A DNA stretch of 64,000 bases from JBBQXK01 sp052387255 (lineage in GTDB: Bacteria; Pseudomonadota; Alphaproteobacteria; Rhodobacterales; Rhodobacteraceae): positions 3,987-67,986 of the forward strand of contig JBQTJI010000036.1 in assembly GCA_052387255.1 (NCBI GenBank). Reading direction: 5' to 3'. The notes under the pieces are model-generated. The model was given only the letters and a program-made list of their open reading frames with translations. It did not search any database and was not told where the DNA came from. The position numbers and the translations under genes are program-made. Within the stretch, counting starts at the first letter, position 1. Each line of letters opens with the position of its first letter. Shown here piece after piece: positions 24,901-33,000 of the stretch.

Positions 24901-26832
24901 TTGGCTTGGTTTGATGGATTGACGCCGGGAACACCCGCACACAGTATTGCTTCGACGACAAACGCGCGTGTCCGCGTCGTCGCTGGTCCCGGCACGGGAA
25001 AGTCCTACGCGATGAAGCGCAGGGTCGCGCGCCTGCTCGAATCTGCCGTCTCACCCGATCTCATTCTCCCGGTGACATTCACACGGGTTGCGGCGCAAGA
25101 CCTGCACCGTGAGTTGGTCGGAATGGGGGTGCCCGGCTGCAACGCGCTAAAGGCTCACACACTTCATAGCCTCGCGTTGCGCATCTTGATGAGGAACCAC
25201 GTTCTTGCCGCCACAGGTCGCATCCCGCGCCCGCTCAACGATTTCGAGACGGAGGCGATGATCTACGACCTGATGACCCCGACCCGAAAGAAGAAAGAGG
25301 TTGCGGCACGTCGTCAGGCATATGAGGCGGCTTGGGCACGACTCAACAACCAAGTTCCGGGCTATGCACCATCGCCGGAGGATGCTGCATTTCAGCATGA
25401 CCTGCTTGCTTGGCTACGCTTTCATCAAGCGATGTTGATCGGCGAGGTCATCCCAGAAGTCTATCGCTATCTTTCATCCAATCCGGGTGCGCCTGAGCGC
25501 GCTGAGTTCAACCACATTCTGGTCGATGAATTCCAAGACCTGAATAAGGCCGAGCAGGCAATCATCGAACTGTTGTCCAATGCAGCCGACGTCTGCATCG
25601 TGGGCGATGATGACCAGTCGATTTACAGTTTCAAGCACGCCCACCCAGACGGCATTCGCGACTGGTTGGTTGTCAACGCTGGTGCGGACGATCTGAGCCT
25701 AATGAATTGCCAGCGTTGCCCTACCCGCGTCGTTGACATGGCGAATGCACTGATAGCGCACAACGTCCATCGCCCTGTGCCACGCCCACTCGTGTCCATT
25801 CCCGCGAAGGGTCCGGGCGTTGTGAGCATCCTGCAATTCCCGAACCTCGACCGAGAGGTTCTGGGTGTTGTGACCAGAATTCAGCAGATGATTGCTGCGG
25901 GCACACCAGCGGGTGACATTCTTGTCCTTGCGCAAAGTCGTGCCGTTGGAACGCCGATCTACGACGCGTTGCTTGCAGGCGGCGTTCCCGCTCGATCAGA
26001 ATATACGGAATCGGAACTGGAAAACGAGGATGCACAGCGGGCTTTCGCGCTGCTCAAACTGTTCGCAAATCAAGATGACCGGGTTGCACTGCGCTGGCTC
26101 GTTGGCAAGGATGGCAACAATTTCCACGCTGCGGGCTATCGGCGTGTCAGAGATCGTTGTGAGGCAACGGGGCATTCGCCTTGGCAGGTGTTCAGCCAAT
26201 TGAGCGCAGGCATTCTTACCCTACCTCACACAGGGCCAATAGTGACGGCCTTCAATGCGCTTGTGGCCGACCTATCTGCACTAGCGGCGCTGCCTGATTT
26301 GGCTGCGGTGGTCGATGCGCTCTTCCCGGCAGGGCAGGCGACGACACGCGAATTGCGCGAGATCGCCGTCCGATTGATCACGGACGATCCAACGATAGAT
26401 GCGCCGTCGCTAGTGGGGGAACTGATTTCCGCTATCACGCAACCAGAAATCCCAACGGAAGTTCAAGAAGTCCGCATAATGAGCCTGCACAAGAGCAAGG
26501 GGTTGAGTTCGCCTGTCACGATCATTGCGGGCTGCGTGAATGGTCTGTTGCCGAGAGCACCCAAAGTCCCGCTAACCCCCTTAGAGCGGAGCCACTACGA
26601 TGAAGAACAGCGTAGACTCTTCTTCGTGGGTATCACGCGGGTAAAGTCCGACCTTGCCAACGGGAAGCCGGGAACGCTCATACTGACCTACTCCCAGCAA
26701 ATGCCTCTCGCTGCCGCGATGAATGCCGGAATCACGCCTGCTTCCGTCAGCTATGGGACGGCGATCCTGCAAGCGAGTCGGTTCATTGCAGACATGGCTC
26801 CTGCGGCTCCTGCGCCAACCTTCGTTCCATAG
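24901..26832 (+). CDS. UvrD/Rep-family superfamily 1 helicase
   Basis: A 643-residue SF1A helicase. Visible motifs: Walker A AGPGTGKS (residues 28-35), TFTRVAAQDL (Ia), Walker B VDEFQD (208-213), GDDDQSIYSFKHA (III, 235-247), the motif V segment SLHKSKGLSSPVTI near residue 530 and motif VI EEQRRLFFVGITR near 600. No nuclease domain is visible. The start is TTG 24901, forced because the first ATG lies after Walker A; GGTAGGAG precedes it. Such stand-alone UvrD proteins act in repair or, with partners such as the OLD nuclease GajA, in phage defence (Gabija); no GajA-like gene is present here. Confidence 0.88.
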   Translation: MAWFDGLTPGTPAHSIASTTNARVRVVAGPGTGKSYAMKRRVARLLESAVSPDLILPVTFTRVAAQDLHRELVGMGVPGCNALKAHTLHSLALRILMRNHVLAATGRIPRPLNDFETEAMIYDLMTPTRKKKEVAARRQAYEAAWARLNNQVPGYAPSPEDAAFQHDLLAWLRFHQAMLIGEVIPEVYRYLSSNPGAPERAEFNHILVDEFQDLNKAEQAIIELLSNAADVCIVGDDDQSIYSFKHAHPDGIRDWLVVNAGADDLSLMNCQRCPTRVVDMANALIAHNVHRPVPRPLVSIPAKGPGVVSILQFPNLDREVLGVVTRIQQMIAAGTPAGDILVLAQSRAVGTPIYDALLAGGVPARSEYTESELENEDAQRAFALLKLFANQDDRVALRWLVGKDGNNFHAAGYRRVRDRCEATGHSPWQVFSQLSAGILTLPHTGPIVTAFNALVADLSALAALPDLAAVVDALFPAGQATTRELREIAVRLITDDPTIDAPSLVGELISAITQPEIPTEVQEVRIMSLHKSKGLSSPVTIIAGCVNGLLPRAPKVPLTPLERSHYDEEQRRLFFVGITRVKSDLANGKPGTLILTYSQQMPLAAAMNAGITPASVSYGTAILQASRFIADMAPAAPAPTFVP

Positions 26833-26895
26833 ATCGGTTGACGCACCCCCGGATTGCCGTCCAAGTGATTGTGCCTCAACAACGGAGGCACAATC

Positions 26896-27069
26896 ATGTT
26901 CTTCAACCGTCGCCCGCCCGCGCTGCCACCGCGCGACTTCCCCCTTGTCCTGCGCCGCGAGTGGCGCTGTGACTGTCCCGCCCGCAAGGGTCGGCTGCGC
27001 GCCCTCGCCTTCATCGCATCCCGCCCGACGTTTAAACGGCCAGCGCCTTACGGGATTGCAGCCGAATGA
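26896..27069 (+). CDS. small basic protein of unknown function
   Basis: A 57-residue protein beginning MFFNRRPPALPPRDFPLVL, arginine- and proline-rich, with two closely spaced cysteines (CDCPARKG). I chose ATG 26896, after GGAGG at 7 bases; a longer in-frame start adds nine residues of poor quality. The stop overlaps the next start as ATGA (27066-27069). It lies 60 bases after the UvrD gene on the same strand, so it may be part of the same transcript. Confidence 0.5.
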   Translation: MFFNRRPPALPPRDFPLVLRREWRCDCPARKGRLRALAFIASRPTFKRPAPYGIAAE

Positions 27070-27263
27070 CCTACGAAGACACAGAACGGGGCGTCTGGGC
27101 GATGTTCTACGGCATCCTGGACCTGCCAGAAGTCACTCGTGTTGTGCCGCTAGGCTCGTCTGTCTGGCGGGTTTACTTCGGCGACGGGTCCGAAGCGACA
27201 GCTTACCCGCTGGAAGGCAGATTTGAGGAAGACCCTGCAACCGTCGGAAAGCGTCGATTCTAG
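27066..27263 (+). CDS. small protein coupled to the preceding one
   Basis: A 65-residue protein, not recognised. It is predicted to be a small alpha/beta unit: LDLPEVTRVVPLGSSVWRVYF and a DGSEATAYPLEG hairpin. It begins at an ATGA overlap with the 57-residue gene, so the two are expected to be translated together. It ends 86 bases before the converging terminase gene; that gap contains GC-rich short inverted repeats and no gene. Confidence 0.5.
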   Translation: MTYEDTERGVWAMFYGILDLPEVTRVVPLGSSVWRVYFGDGSEATAYPLEGRFEEDPATVGKRRF

Positions 27264-27349
27264 GCGGCGTAACGGTCAGCGGGCAACGTCGCGCCTGCAA
27301 ACCACTGCCCCCGCACAGCGCAGGCGCTTTGCCGGGGCGCTGGCCCGGT

Positions 27350-28060
27350 TCAGTGATAACCGCGCAGCTTGCCGACGCCGACATACCCCGGCATCAGGAA
27401 TTGCGATGCGAACGCCCCTACAGCCAAGCTGATCCCAAGATCGCCGTGGCCTGCGGCGTTGCGGGACTGCGTGATGATCTGATTGCCCGCAGCCGTCGTC
27501 GTGAGGGTGAAGCTCGCAAGGTCTTCTTCGATCAACTTGCGAAGCGGCAAGTCGGAGGCGAAGGTCAATTCCCCGGAGGCGAACATCACCGACAAGGTTT
27601 CGACCATCATGGTTTTGCCGACAGAGACATACTGCCCGTTGCGCGACCAGTTCTGTCCCGTCGTCATCTGCACGGCGTTGTGGCGCACGTTCTTCTCAAC
27701 CAGCATGTCATGCACGACGCGACCGAGACCTGTCGCGTCGATGGACAATTCGCACCGCCCGACGACGGCAGGACGGTTCATCAGGTCAATCAGATGTCCC
27801 ACCACATCGACGTAGGACACGCCCCGGAAGCGATCCGCATAAACGACGACCCGCTCACGCGGCCCAAGCATCTGCCGCGTTGACGTTGAATAGAACGGCA
27901 CCCGACGGTCACGGATCATGGTCACGGCAGAAAAGTCGTTCGCCTGCCCAAGGTCTGCTGAAACCCAGAACTTTTCGTAACCGATGGCCTTTTCGATGAT
28001 CGGGTCATTGCCCGTGGACAGCGTGACCCGCCCGTCTTTATGGAACAGAGGTTCAATCAT
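27350..28060 (-). CDS. terminase large subunit, nuclease half (split gene)
   Basis: A 236-residue protein matching only the C-terminal RNase H-like nuclease domain of a phage terminase large subunit, which cuts concatemeric DNA during packaging. Three acidic positions of the metal site can be seen: SADLGQANDFSA (about residue 35), LSIDATGLGRVVHD (about 105) and GHGDLGISLA (about 215). There is no Walker motif. The start ATG (28060) overlaps the stop of the ATPase gene as ATGA, so the two halves are made from one transcript with translational coupling. Combined length (254+236) equals a normal large terminase. Confidence 0.82.
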   Translation of the reverse strand: MIEPLFHKDGRVTLSTGNDPIIEKAIGYEKFWVSADLGQANDFSAVTMIRDRRVPFYSTSTRQMLGPRERVVVYADRFRGVSYVDVVGHLIDLMNRPAVVGRCELSIDATGLGRVVHDMLVEKNVRHNAVQMTTGQNWSRNGQYVSVGKTMMVETLSVMFASGELTFASDLPLRKLIEEDLASFTLTTTAAGNQIITQSRNAAGHGDLGISLAVGAFASQFLMPGYVGVGKLRGYH

Positions 28061-28821
28061 AGCAGCAACGCCTTCACGTCTGAGGTCGCCCGACCGATCA
28101 GGTCGAGATCAAAATATCCGAGGCCGTCCGACAGCATTTCAACGCAGACCTCCTGCCGATAGCGGGTGGGCGAAAGCTGTTGCTTGAGGCGCGCAACGCG
28201 GGTTGCAAGGCGCGGGATAGACTCCCCGGAAACGACAATGCGGTGGATACCGTCGCCGGGGCGCGCATTCAGGAACAGGCGGGCGAAGAAGTTGTTCTTC
28301 CCGGCAGGCGTTGACGCATAGACGATTCGACAGTTCGGGCCGTCGCCAAGCATGGGCAGCAGGGCGACGATGGTTTCTTCATCGTTCGGAATGTAGGCGC
28401 ACTCATCGACCAAAATTTGCGTTGCAGAATAACCCCGGATCGTCGCGCCGCTGGCCGGAACAGCGATGAACCGCCCGCCAGAATTGCACTCAATCTCGGA
28501 TTGGGTCGCGCGTTCGACGATCAGGTCTGTCTTGCGCAGGTGTGCGGCAACCTTGCGGACCAGTTCCCGCACCTGCCGCTCTGCCGGGCACAGCGCGATG
28601 GTTGTGCCGCCTGCCTGCAACTCCTGAACCCCAAGCGCCGATAGCACCTCTGACTTCCCGGCCTGACGGCAGACACGCAGGGCCATCGTCTGCGCCCGCG
28701 ACGTGACAGCCTCGACCTGCCAAGGGTCAGGCGGGCCACCGAGGAAGTGCGCCATCTGTGCTGCCGGATCAAGGCGACGTTCGAGGTCTTGGCACCACAG
28801 GGTAAACTCGTCAAAGGCCAA
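28057..28821 (-). CDS. terminase large subunit, ATPase half (split gene)
   Basis: A 254-residue protein matching the N-terminal translocating ATPase domain of the large terminase, the motor that pumps DNA into capsids. Motifs: DPWQ adenine-binding element (about 33), Walker A CRQAGKSE (about 50), Walker B ILVDECAY (about 132) and coupling motif VYASTPAG (about 163). It ends shortly after a YFDLDLIGR segment that in intact terminases leads into the nuclease domain. The stop overlaps the nuclease gene start (ATGA). It overlaps the small-subunit gene by 11 bases. Confidence 0.85.
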   Translation of the reverse strand: MAFDEFTLWCQDLERRLDPAAQMAHFLGGPPDPWQVEAVTSRAQTMALRVCRQAGKSEVLSALGVQELQAGGTTIALCPAERQVRELVRKVAAHLRKTDLIVERATQSEIECNSGGRFIAVPASGATIRGYSATQILVDECAYIPNDEETIVALLPMLGDGPNCRIVYASTPAGKNNFFARLFLNARPGDGIHRIVVSGESIPRLATRVARLKQQLSPTRYRQEVCVEMLSDGLGYFDLDLIGRATSDVKALLL

Positions 28822-29383
28822 GGTCAGCCTCCTTCGTCACGCTCAAGACATGGTGGCGCATCCGGCGCAGCAACGGTTCGCGGGCTTCCGGCACCTCGTC
28901 GATGACTTCTTGAAGAATCTGGCGAAGCTGGACCCATTCTCGGCTCTGCGACAAGGTCACGTTGACGGTCAGGGCGGTCGCGAGTTTGCCTTGCATGGTG
29001 GCAATGTCGCGGAGGACGCGGCGCAAACCTTCCATCGCAGCCAGGGCGAAACTGTCGTCGCCCGAGGCCTCGGCCTTCGTGATCAGCTTTTCCACGCGCT
29101 TTGCCAAGGACTCGTAGGTGACGGCAATGTCCATGCGGTCTTGGTTGATGATGCCCGTGTCTTGTTCGACCGCAGAGATACGCGCCTCGGCCAGAATGGC
29201 GCGGCGGCGTTCTTCTGTGATCTTATCTTTGTGTCGCTTGACCGAGTCATAGGAAATGCCGATCCGCTTTGCGATTTCCGCTAGTGGACGCGTCCCAAGG
29301 ACGATTTCCTTCTCAATCGTCGCCTTGTCCGCGCGCATGTCGATGACTGATCGCCGCCCGCTATTCTTGTTCCCGCCCTGCAT
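28811..29383 (-). CDS. probable terminase small subunit
   Basis: A 190-residue protein in the usual position just upstream of the large subunit. The N-terminal third has a helix-turn-helix (LAEIAKRIGISYDSVKRHKD, about residues 33-52) that would recognise the packaging site, and the middle is a long helical/coiled-coil oligomerisation region (YESLAKRVEKLITKAEASGD, LRRVLRDIATM). It overlaps the ATPase gene by 11 bases, and its ATG directly follows the stop of the upstream gene (TAAATG). Satellites often encode their own small subunit to redirect helper packaging. Confidence 0.72.
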   Translation of the reverse strand: MQGGNKNSGRRSVIDMRADKATIEKEIVLGTRPLAEIAKRIGISYDSVKRHKDKITEERRRAILAEARISAVEQDTGIINQDRMDIAVTYESLAKRVEKLITKAEASGDDSFALAAMEGLRRVLRDIATMQGKLATALTVNVTLSQSREWVQLRQILQEVIDEVPEAREPLLRRMRHHVLSVTKEADLGL

Positions 29384-29782
29384 TTAGGTGGTTCCTTCAT
29401 CTGCGGTGGGATCAGCCGAAAGCGCCGTGTTATCGTCTGCCATGTAGAAGGCGACACGTTCCCGCAGTCGCTGCCACTCACCAACGGAGATCGACCCGAG
29501 ATGATCATGGACCTTATCAGCCAGCAGTTTCCCGACGTTCGCCGCGAGGAGTTCCTCGCGACACTGCGCGAGATCGACCCCGCGAAGGTGCGCCTGCATC
29601 GCCTTCGCAAGGAAGTGGGTGAGGGCACCCATCGGGTGGCCTAGCTTGACCTTTTCGAGGGCCGTAGTCGTCGCGACGGTGATGCCGTCGCGATAGACAT
29701 AGACCTCCCCATCGTCGTCCCAGAGAACCATGCGAAAGGCATAGTCGAGGCAGGCGCGGGTTTCAGGACTCGCCGTTCGCAT
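29384..29782 (-). CDS. unknown element protein upstream of terS
   Basis: A 132-residue protein not recognised. The first 45 residues suggest beta-strands (LWDDDGEVYVYRDGITVATT), the rest is mainly helical (KVHDHLGSISVGEWQRLRER). It overlaps the upstream gene by 20 bases and abuts terS without a spacer, so it belongs to the packaging-end transcription unit. Nothing in it resembles a portal, head or tail protein. Confidence 0.55.
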   Translation of the reverse strand: MRTASPETRACLDYAFRMVLWDDDGEVYVYRDGITVATTTALEKVKLGHPMGALTHFLAKAMQAHLRGVDLAQCREELLAANVGKLLADKVHDHLGSISVGEWQRLRERVAFYMADDNTALSADPTADEGTT

Positions 29783-30377
29783 TGGCAGCGGCCTCCATCA
29801 ACTCGAACTTTTGCCGCGCATGTGCAGGCAGATCGTCGAGGCTGCGGAAGGTGCGCAGTTTGAGGCCTTCCTTTTCGGCCTTAAGCTGTCGCTGCACGTT
29901 TCCGGGTCCGTCGTGCATATCCGCACGGACGTAGCGGATGCCGTCGTGGGTGTCGTCGAACGAGATTGTCTTGGTCTGCACGACGGGGGTCTTGTTGTTC
30001 CGCCATGACTGCACTTCGCCGTCAGAGGCGACGCGGAGGGGAACACCACGGGCTTTCGCGCGGGCTTCTGCTTCCTGATAGGTCTGGCGGTTCCGGGCCT
30101 GTTCGCGCGTCAGGACCACTGCTGCTGTGTTCTTGGGCTGGTCGGCAACAGGTTTGGTGCCGAGGAGGATTGCGGTGTCGCGCATCTGCTTTTCATGGCG
30201 CGCGGCGATCTCTGCGAACCTGTCGGTTTCGACGTTGGTGCGCTTGCCGTCCTTCACCTCGTCAAGAAGCTTCTCCGCGTGTTTCTTGAACCCGCCGAGT
30301 TGTTCTTCGACCAGTGATTGGATGTGCGGTTTCAGGGCCTCGATGAACGCGGCCATCTGCTTTTCGTTGTCGCTCAT
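29763..30377 (-). CDS. unknown helical protein
   Basis: A 204-residue protein, predicted largely helical in its first half (MAAFIEALKPHIQSLVEEQL, then KKHAEKLLDEVKDGKR) and charged throughout. The second half (GVPLRVASDGEVQSWRNNKT, DDTHDGIRYVRADM) looks mixed. I chose ATG 30377, preceded by GGAGAGACAA, over a longer frame whose extra part is low-complexity. It overlaps the next gene by 20 bases. Function unknown; a scaffold-like or regulatory role cannot be excluded. Confidence 0.55.
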   Translation of the reverse strand: MSDNEKQMAAFIEALKPHIQSLVEEQLGGFKKHAEKLLDEVKDGKRTNVETDRFAEIAARHEKQMRDTAILLGTKPVADQPKNTAAVVLTREQARNRQTYQEAEARAKARGVPLRVASDGEVQSWRNNKTPVVQTKTISFDDTHDGIRYVRADMHDGPGNVQRQLKAEKEGLKLRTFRSLDDLPAHARQKFELMEAAANANGES

Positions 30378-30508
30378 TTGTCTCTCCAAAAACAAAGACG
30401 GGCACCTTGTAGGAACCCGCCTCCGTGTTCTTGGAGCGACAAGTTCCCCACCCGTCACTGATGTTGTCGGACCTTCCGCCGTGGATGCTCAACTTGGAAA
30501 GCAGGTCT

Positions 30509-31270
30509 TTAGGCGGCTTCGGCCAACTGTTTGAGGTAGACGCGAAGGCCTGCTTTCGGCTGGTATTCGGGCAGGCGTTTGCCTTGCGAGGTCCACCCGA
30601 TCTCACATGTCGGGAGGGCTGCGCGGAGGGCGTCAATCAGTGCGGGACCATCGCAACTTATCGCATGAAGGGAATGTGCGCCCGCGCGGTGTGATTGGGT
30701 GATCTGCCATAGGGCATCCCCCAGATGGCTGTGCATCGACGGTAGGGGTCCAAGTAAGCGCGAGACTTCGCCGTCCTTCCAGCGCCGGGATGCGCGGATG
30801 TGGCCCGGTTGCGTGACGAAGAATGGATCGTCGGGGATGGTCAGGTGCGTGCCGACAGGGTCGATGATGGCAGGGGGCGATGCGGCCTTGATCGTCGGCA
30901 GGGGCTTCGGCTTGTCCGAAGGCGCAGAGTGTTGAACGATGCTTGCCCAGCGGGCACGGGCGACGGCGAGGCGGGATTCCCCCGGCAGGTCAAGTTGACC
31001 TTCGAGGATCATCCGCACTCGGACAGCGAGAACGTCGCCGTCGAGGTCGAGGTAGGAGGCCCACTTATTGCGCCACTGTGCCGACTGGCCGTGACGGGCC
31101 GTCAGGTATCTCATGGCTGTGATGGCGATGGTATCGACTGTGTCGCGGGTCACGCTGTCGTTTGCCGCGCCCCCGAACATGTCCTTGAACGCCTGCGCGA
31201 GGATGGCCGCCGCAAGTTTCTGCTCAGGTGTCGTTGGCCGGGTGCGCCAGTTCGCTGGGATGATCGGCAT
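30509..31270 (-). CDS. unknown element protein, 253 residues
   Basis: A 253-residue protein with no recognised motif. The N-terminal 110 residues are helical with a KLAAAILAQAFKDMFGGAAN opening and a conserved-looking RHGQSAQWRNKWASYLDLDG region, followed by a proline-rich linker (about 115-145) and a C-terminal domain ending AGLRVYLKQLAEAA. The linker suggests two domains. It begins 6 bases after the stop of the 86-residue gene and is separated from the next gene downstream by about 130 bases. Confidence 0.55.
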   Translation of the reverse strand: MPIIPANWRTRPTTPEQKLAAAILAQAFKDMFGGAANDSVTRDTVDTIAITAMRYLTARHGQSAQWRNKWASYLDLDGDVLAVRVRMILEGQLDLPGESRLAVARARWASIVQHSAPSDKPKPLPTIKAASPPAIIDPVGTHLTIPDDPFFVTQPGHIRASRRWKDGEVSRLLGPLPSMHSHLGDALWQITQSHRAGAHSLHAISCDGPALIDALRAALPTCEIGWTSQGKRLPEYQPKAGLRVYLKQLAEAA

Positions 31271-31276
31271 GACTCG

Positions 31277-31537
31277 TCAGGACAGGGCGTTGCCGACTGT
31301 GCTGACCCAGCGCCACGGCAGGTCGAATTGACCTGTGCCCGCGCTGATCCGCAGGCCCGCGTCGGTCGGGTCGATGCGATAGGCGGGGGTATCGACGGGG
31401 GCGGCGTTCGGGTCGATGAAGGCCAGCAGTTGACTGCCGAGACTGTCGGCATCGTTCAGGCGAATGGCCGTGACGTTGTGATCTTCGGCGCGGGTGATAG
31501 TCGCGGTGGACCCGCTACGGAGGGCAGTGAATTTCAT
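31277..31537 (-). CDS. small unknown element protein
   Basis: An 86-residue protein of beta-rich appearance (FTALRSGSTATITRAEDHNV and DPTDAGLRISAGTGQFDLPW) without recognised family. The ATG at 31537 follows AAGGAGC at good spacing. It is part of the compact minus-strand run between the origin-like region and terS. Confidence 0.5.
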   Translation of the reverse strand: MKFTALRSGSTATITRAEDHNVTAIRLNDADSLGSQLLAFIDPNAAPVDTPAYRIDPTDAGLRISAGTGQFDLPWRWVSTVGNALS

Positions 31538-31631
31538 GGGCGTTGCTCCTTTGTGCTATGATCGTTTTACAACCTGCGCCCGTGCGGGTGTGAAAAGATC
31601 AAGGTGCAGCAAGGAGATAACGAGGTGGAGA

Positions 31632-32264
31632 TTAGAACGTCGGTTCGTCGGTGCTGTTCGAGAAGATGGACGACGCGACGATGCGCTTAACGACCACCGG
31701 GGCACACATGAAGAAGCGCGCGAGATCGTCATGGGCCTGACAATCCCAGTCGGCGAACTTGACGAAGGCATGGCCGTGCTCGTCGGTGATGACATACATG
31801 TTGGGAGCATAGTAGTCGTCGGTGATGTAGTAGGGGGAGCGCGGTGGTGCACAGTCGTACTCGGTTGAATGACCTTCCCACTTGCCCGCGCGGAGGGCAG
31901 GCCCCGCGATCTCGTTGGCCGCGTCGATCCAGCGAGGGTTGTCCCGGTCCTTGATGATGGTAGCGGCGGAGCAGATGGTCGCGAGGATGCGGTTGGCATC
32001 ACCGAACAGGTAAACGTCCGCGAAGAACGCGCCGTGTGTGATAGAATGCTTGTGGTAGCGCACGGTGTAGAAGGCGTCTGCCTTGAGGGCTGCGGCACGG
32101 TGATGCTCGGCCACCGGGTATAGTCCTGCTGGGATCGTGGGCAGAGCGTCGTAGGAGGCAGTCAAGGCGTAGGGCTGTGCTGTTGCTCGCGGCAGCATCG
32201 GGAAGGCCCGGAGCGGTTTGGTTGAGATCAGGCCGAGTGTGCCTTCGCGCATCTTGACGGGCAT
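31632..32264 (-). CDS. unknown element protein, 210 residues
   Basis: A 210-residue protein, first gene downstream of the origin-like region. It is not recognised. It is rich in Tyr, His and Asp and looks beta-rich (FYTVRYHKHSITHGAFFADV, YYITDDYYAPNMYVITDEHG), with two C-terminal helices. A structure search would be the main way to learn more. Position next to the origin and upstream of four unknown genes hints at a regulatory or structural-interference role, but there is no sequence evidence for one. Confidence 0.55.
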   Translation of the reverse strand: MPVKMREGTLGLISTKPLRAFPMLPRATAQPYALTASYDALPTIPAGLYPVAEHHRAAALKADAFYTVRYHKHSITHGAFFADVYLFGDANRILATICSAATIIKDRDNPRWIDAANEIAGPALRAGKWEGHSTEYDCAPPRSPYYITDDYYAPNMYVITDEHGHAFVKFADWDCQAHDDLARFFMCAPVVVKRIVASSIFSNSTDEPTF

Positions 32265-32848
32265 GTGAAGAACTCCATGGTTGTCAGCGCATTATGCAGC
32301 AAGCGGCGCGCGGTGATCGACCAGCGGACTTAGGTGACACCCGCGATTGGTGGGGCAGCGAGAATCTCTGCCAAGATTTGTCTAAACCCCATGCCGGGTT
32401 CCGTATGCCGCGAGAGGGGGTCCACCGTAGCAGCGCGGGCGTGAAGGGCGGTGCGATTGTCGGGCATCAGCATAGGGCGGCGGGTCGATGCACCGGGCAG
32501 CGCCGCAGCAGATGCGAGGACTTGTGCCGATGATCGGCATTGCGAGGGATCGGCGGGATTGTGCGGTGAAGTCCCAGTCGAACCACACCTGCAACTGCGT
32601 TAAAGACGACCCGACTTGCCGCCTAGCCGCATGGGAGGCGAATGTTGCAGACGATGTTGCAAACTCGCCGGGGCGCGCGCTGATCTTGCTTAGATCAGAA
32701 TCGGTTGGCAGATCGAAGTGATTGCATCGGCATCAAGTGGTCAGTTTTCAGGAGGCCAGTTGCGACTTGGTCGCAACAAAGAAGGTGGAGAACTGGGGGC
32801 GAACTCGGTTTGCACAGATCGGAGCGAAGTCATCGCCGTCGAAGCGAC
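32265..32848. other. gene-free stretch with short palindromes
   Basis: No convincing coding frame on either strand. It holds a direct repeat ATGTTGCA twice (32642-32649, 32654-32661), an inverted repeat TGATCT/AGATCA (32681-32697) and a perfect palindrome GTTGCGAC-TTG-GTCGCAAC (32759-32777). These lie beside the origin-like structure and could be operator sites. Confidence 0.6.
32759..32777. promoter_or_regulatory. perfect 8+8 palindrome, candidate operator
   Basis: GTTGCGAC and GTCGCAAC are exact inverted copies with a TTG spacer. It lies 70 bases left of the large nested palindrome. The half-site shares GCGAC/TTGCG character with the TTTGCGT units nearby, so it could bind the same protein. 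Confidence 0.5.
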
Positions 32849-33000
32849 GTCAGGACGCAAACTACGCAAAACCGATCACTTTCAAAACTACTTGCGCGAA
32901 ATGAATGGATGGATGGATGGCTAAAAACACGTCCATCCATCCATTGATTAAAATACAGCAGTTTCGCTTTCCACCGATTTTGCGTGGTTTGCGTCCTGAC
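32849..33000. repeat. 152-bp nested palindrome, candidate origin core
   Basis: The outer arms (32849-32876 and 32973-33000) are 28-base inverted copies with three mismatches, ending GTCAGGACGCAAAC on the left. Each arm holds TTTGCGT units twice, 9 bases apart (as ACGCAAA at 32855 and 32864; as TTTGCGT at 32979 and 32988). Inside is a perfect 14-bp hairpin, AATGGATGGATGGA (32904-32917) with TCCATCCATCCATT (32932-32945), separated by a 14-base loop. The interior is AT-richer than the flanks. It lies downstream of the primase-helicase gene. Confidence 0.8.

Noticed and set aside
24901..26832. Gabija defence system
   Set aside because: The helicase fits GajB, but no OLD-type ATPase-nuclease (GajA) is next to it.
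28041..28075. Sequencing frameshift in the terminase gene
   Set aside because: Both halves are complete at the domain boundary and meet in an exact ATGA overlap, more like coupling; not fully excluded without reads.
27350..29383. Gene transfer agent cluster
   Set aside because: GTA clusters encode portal, protease, capsid and tail genes after the terminase; none follow here, and an integrase and att sites are present.
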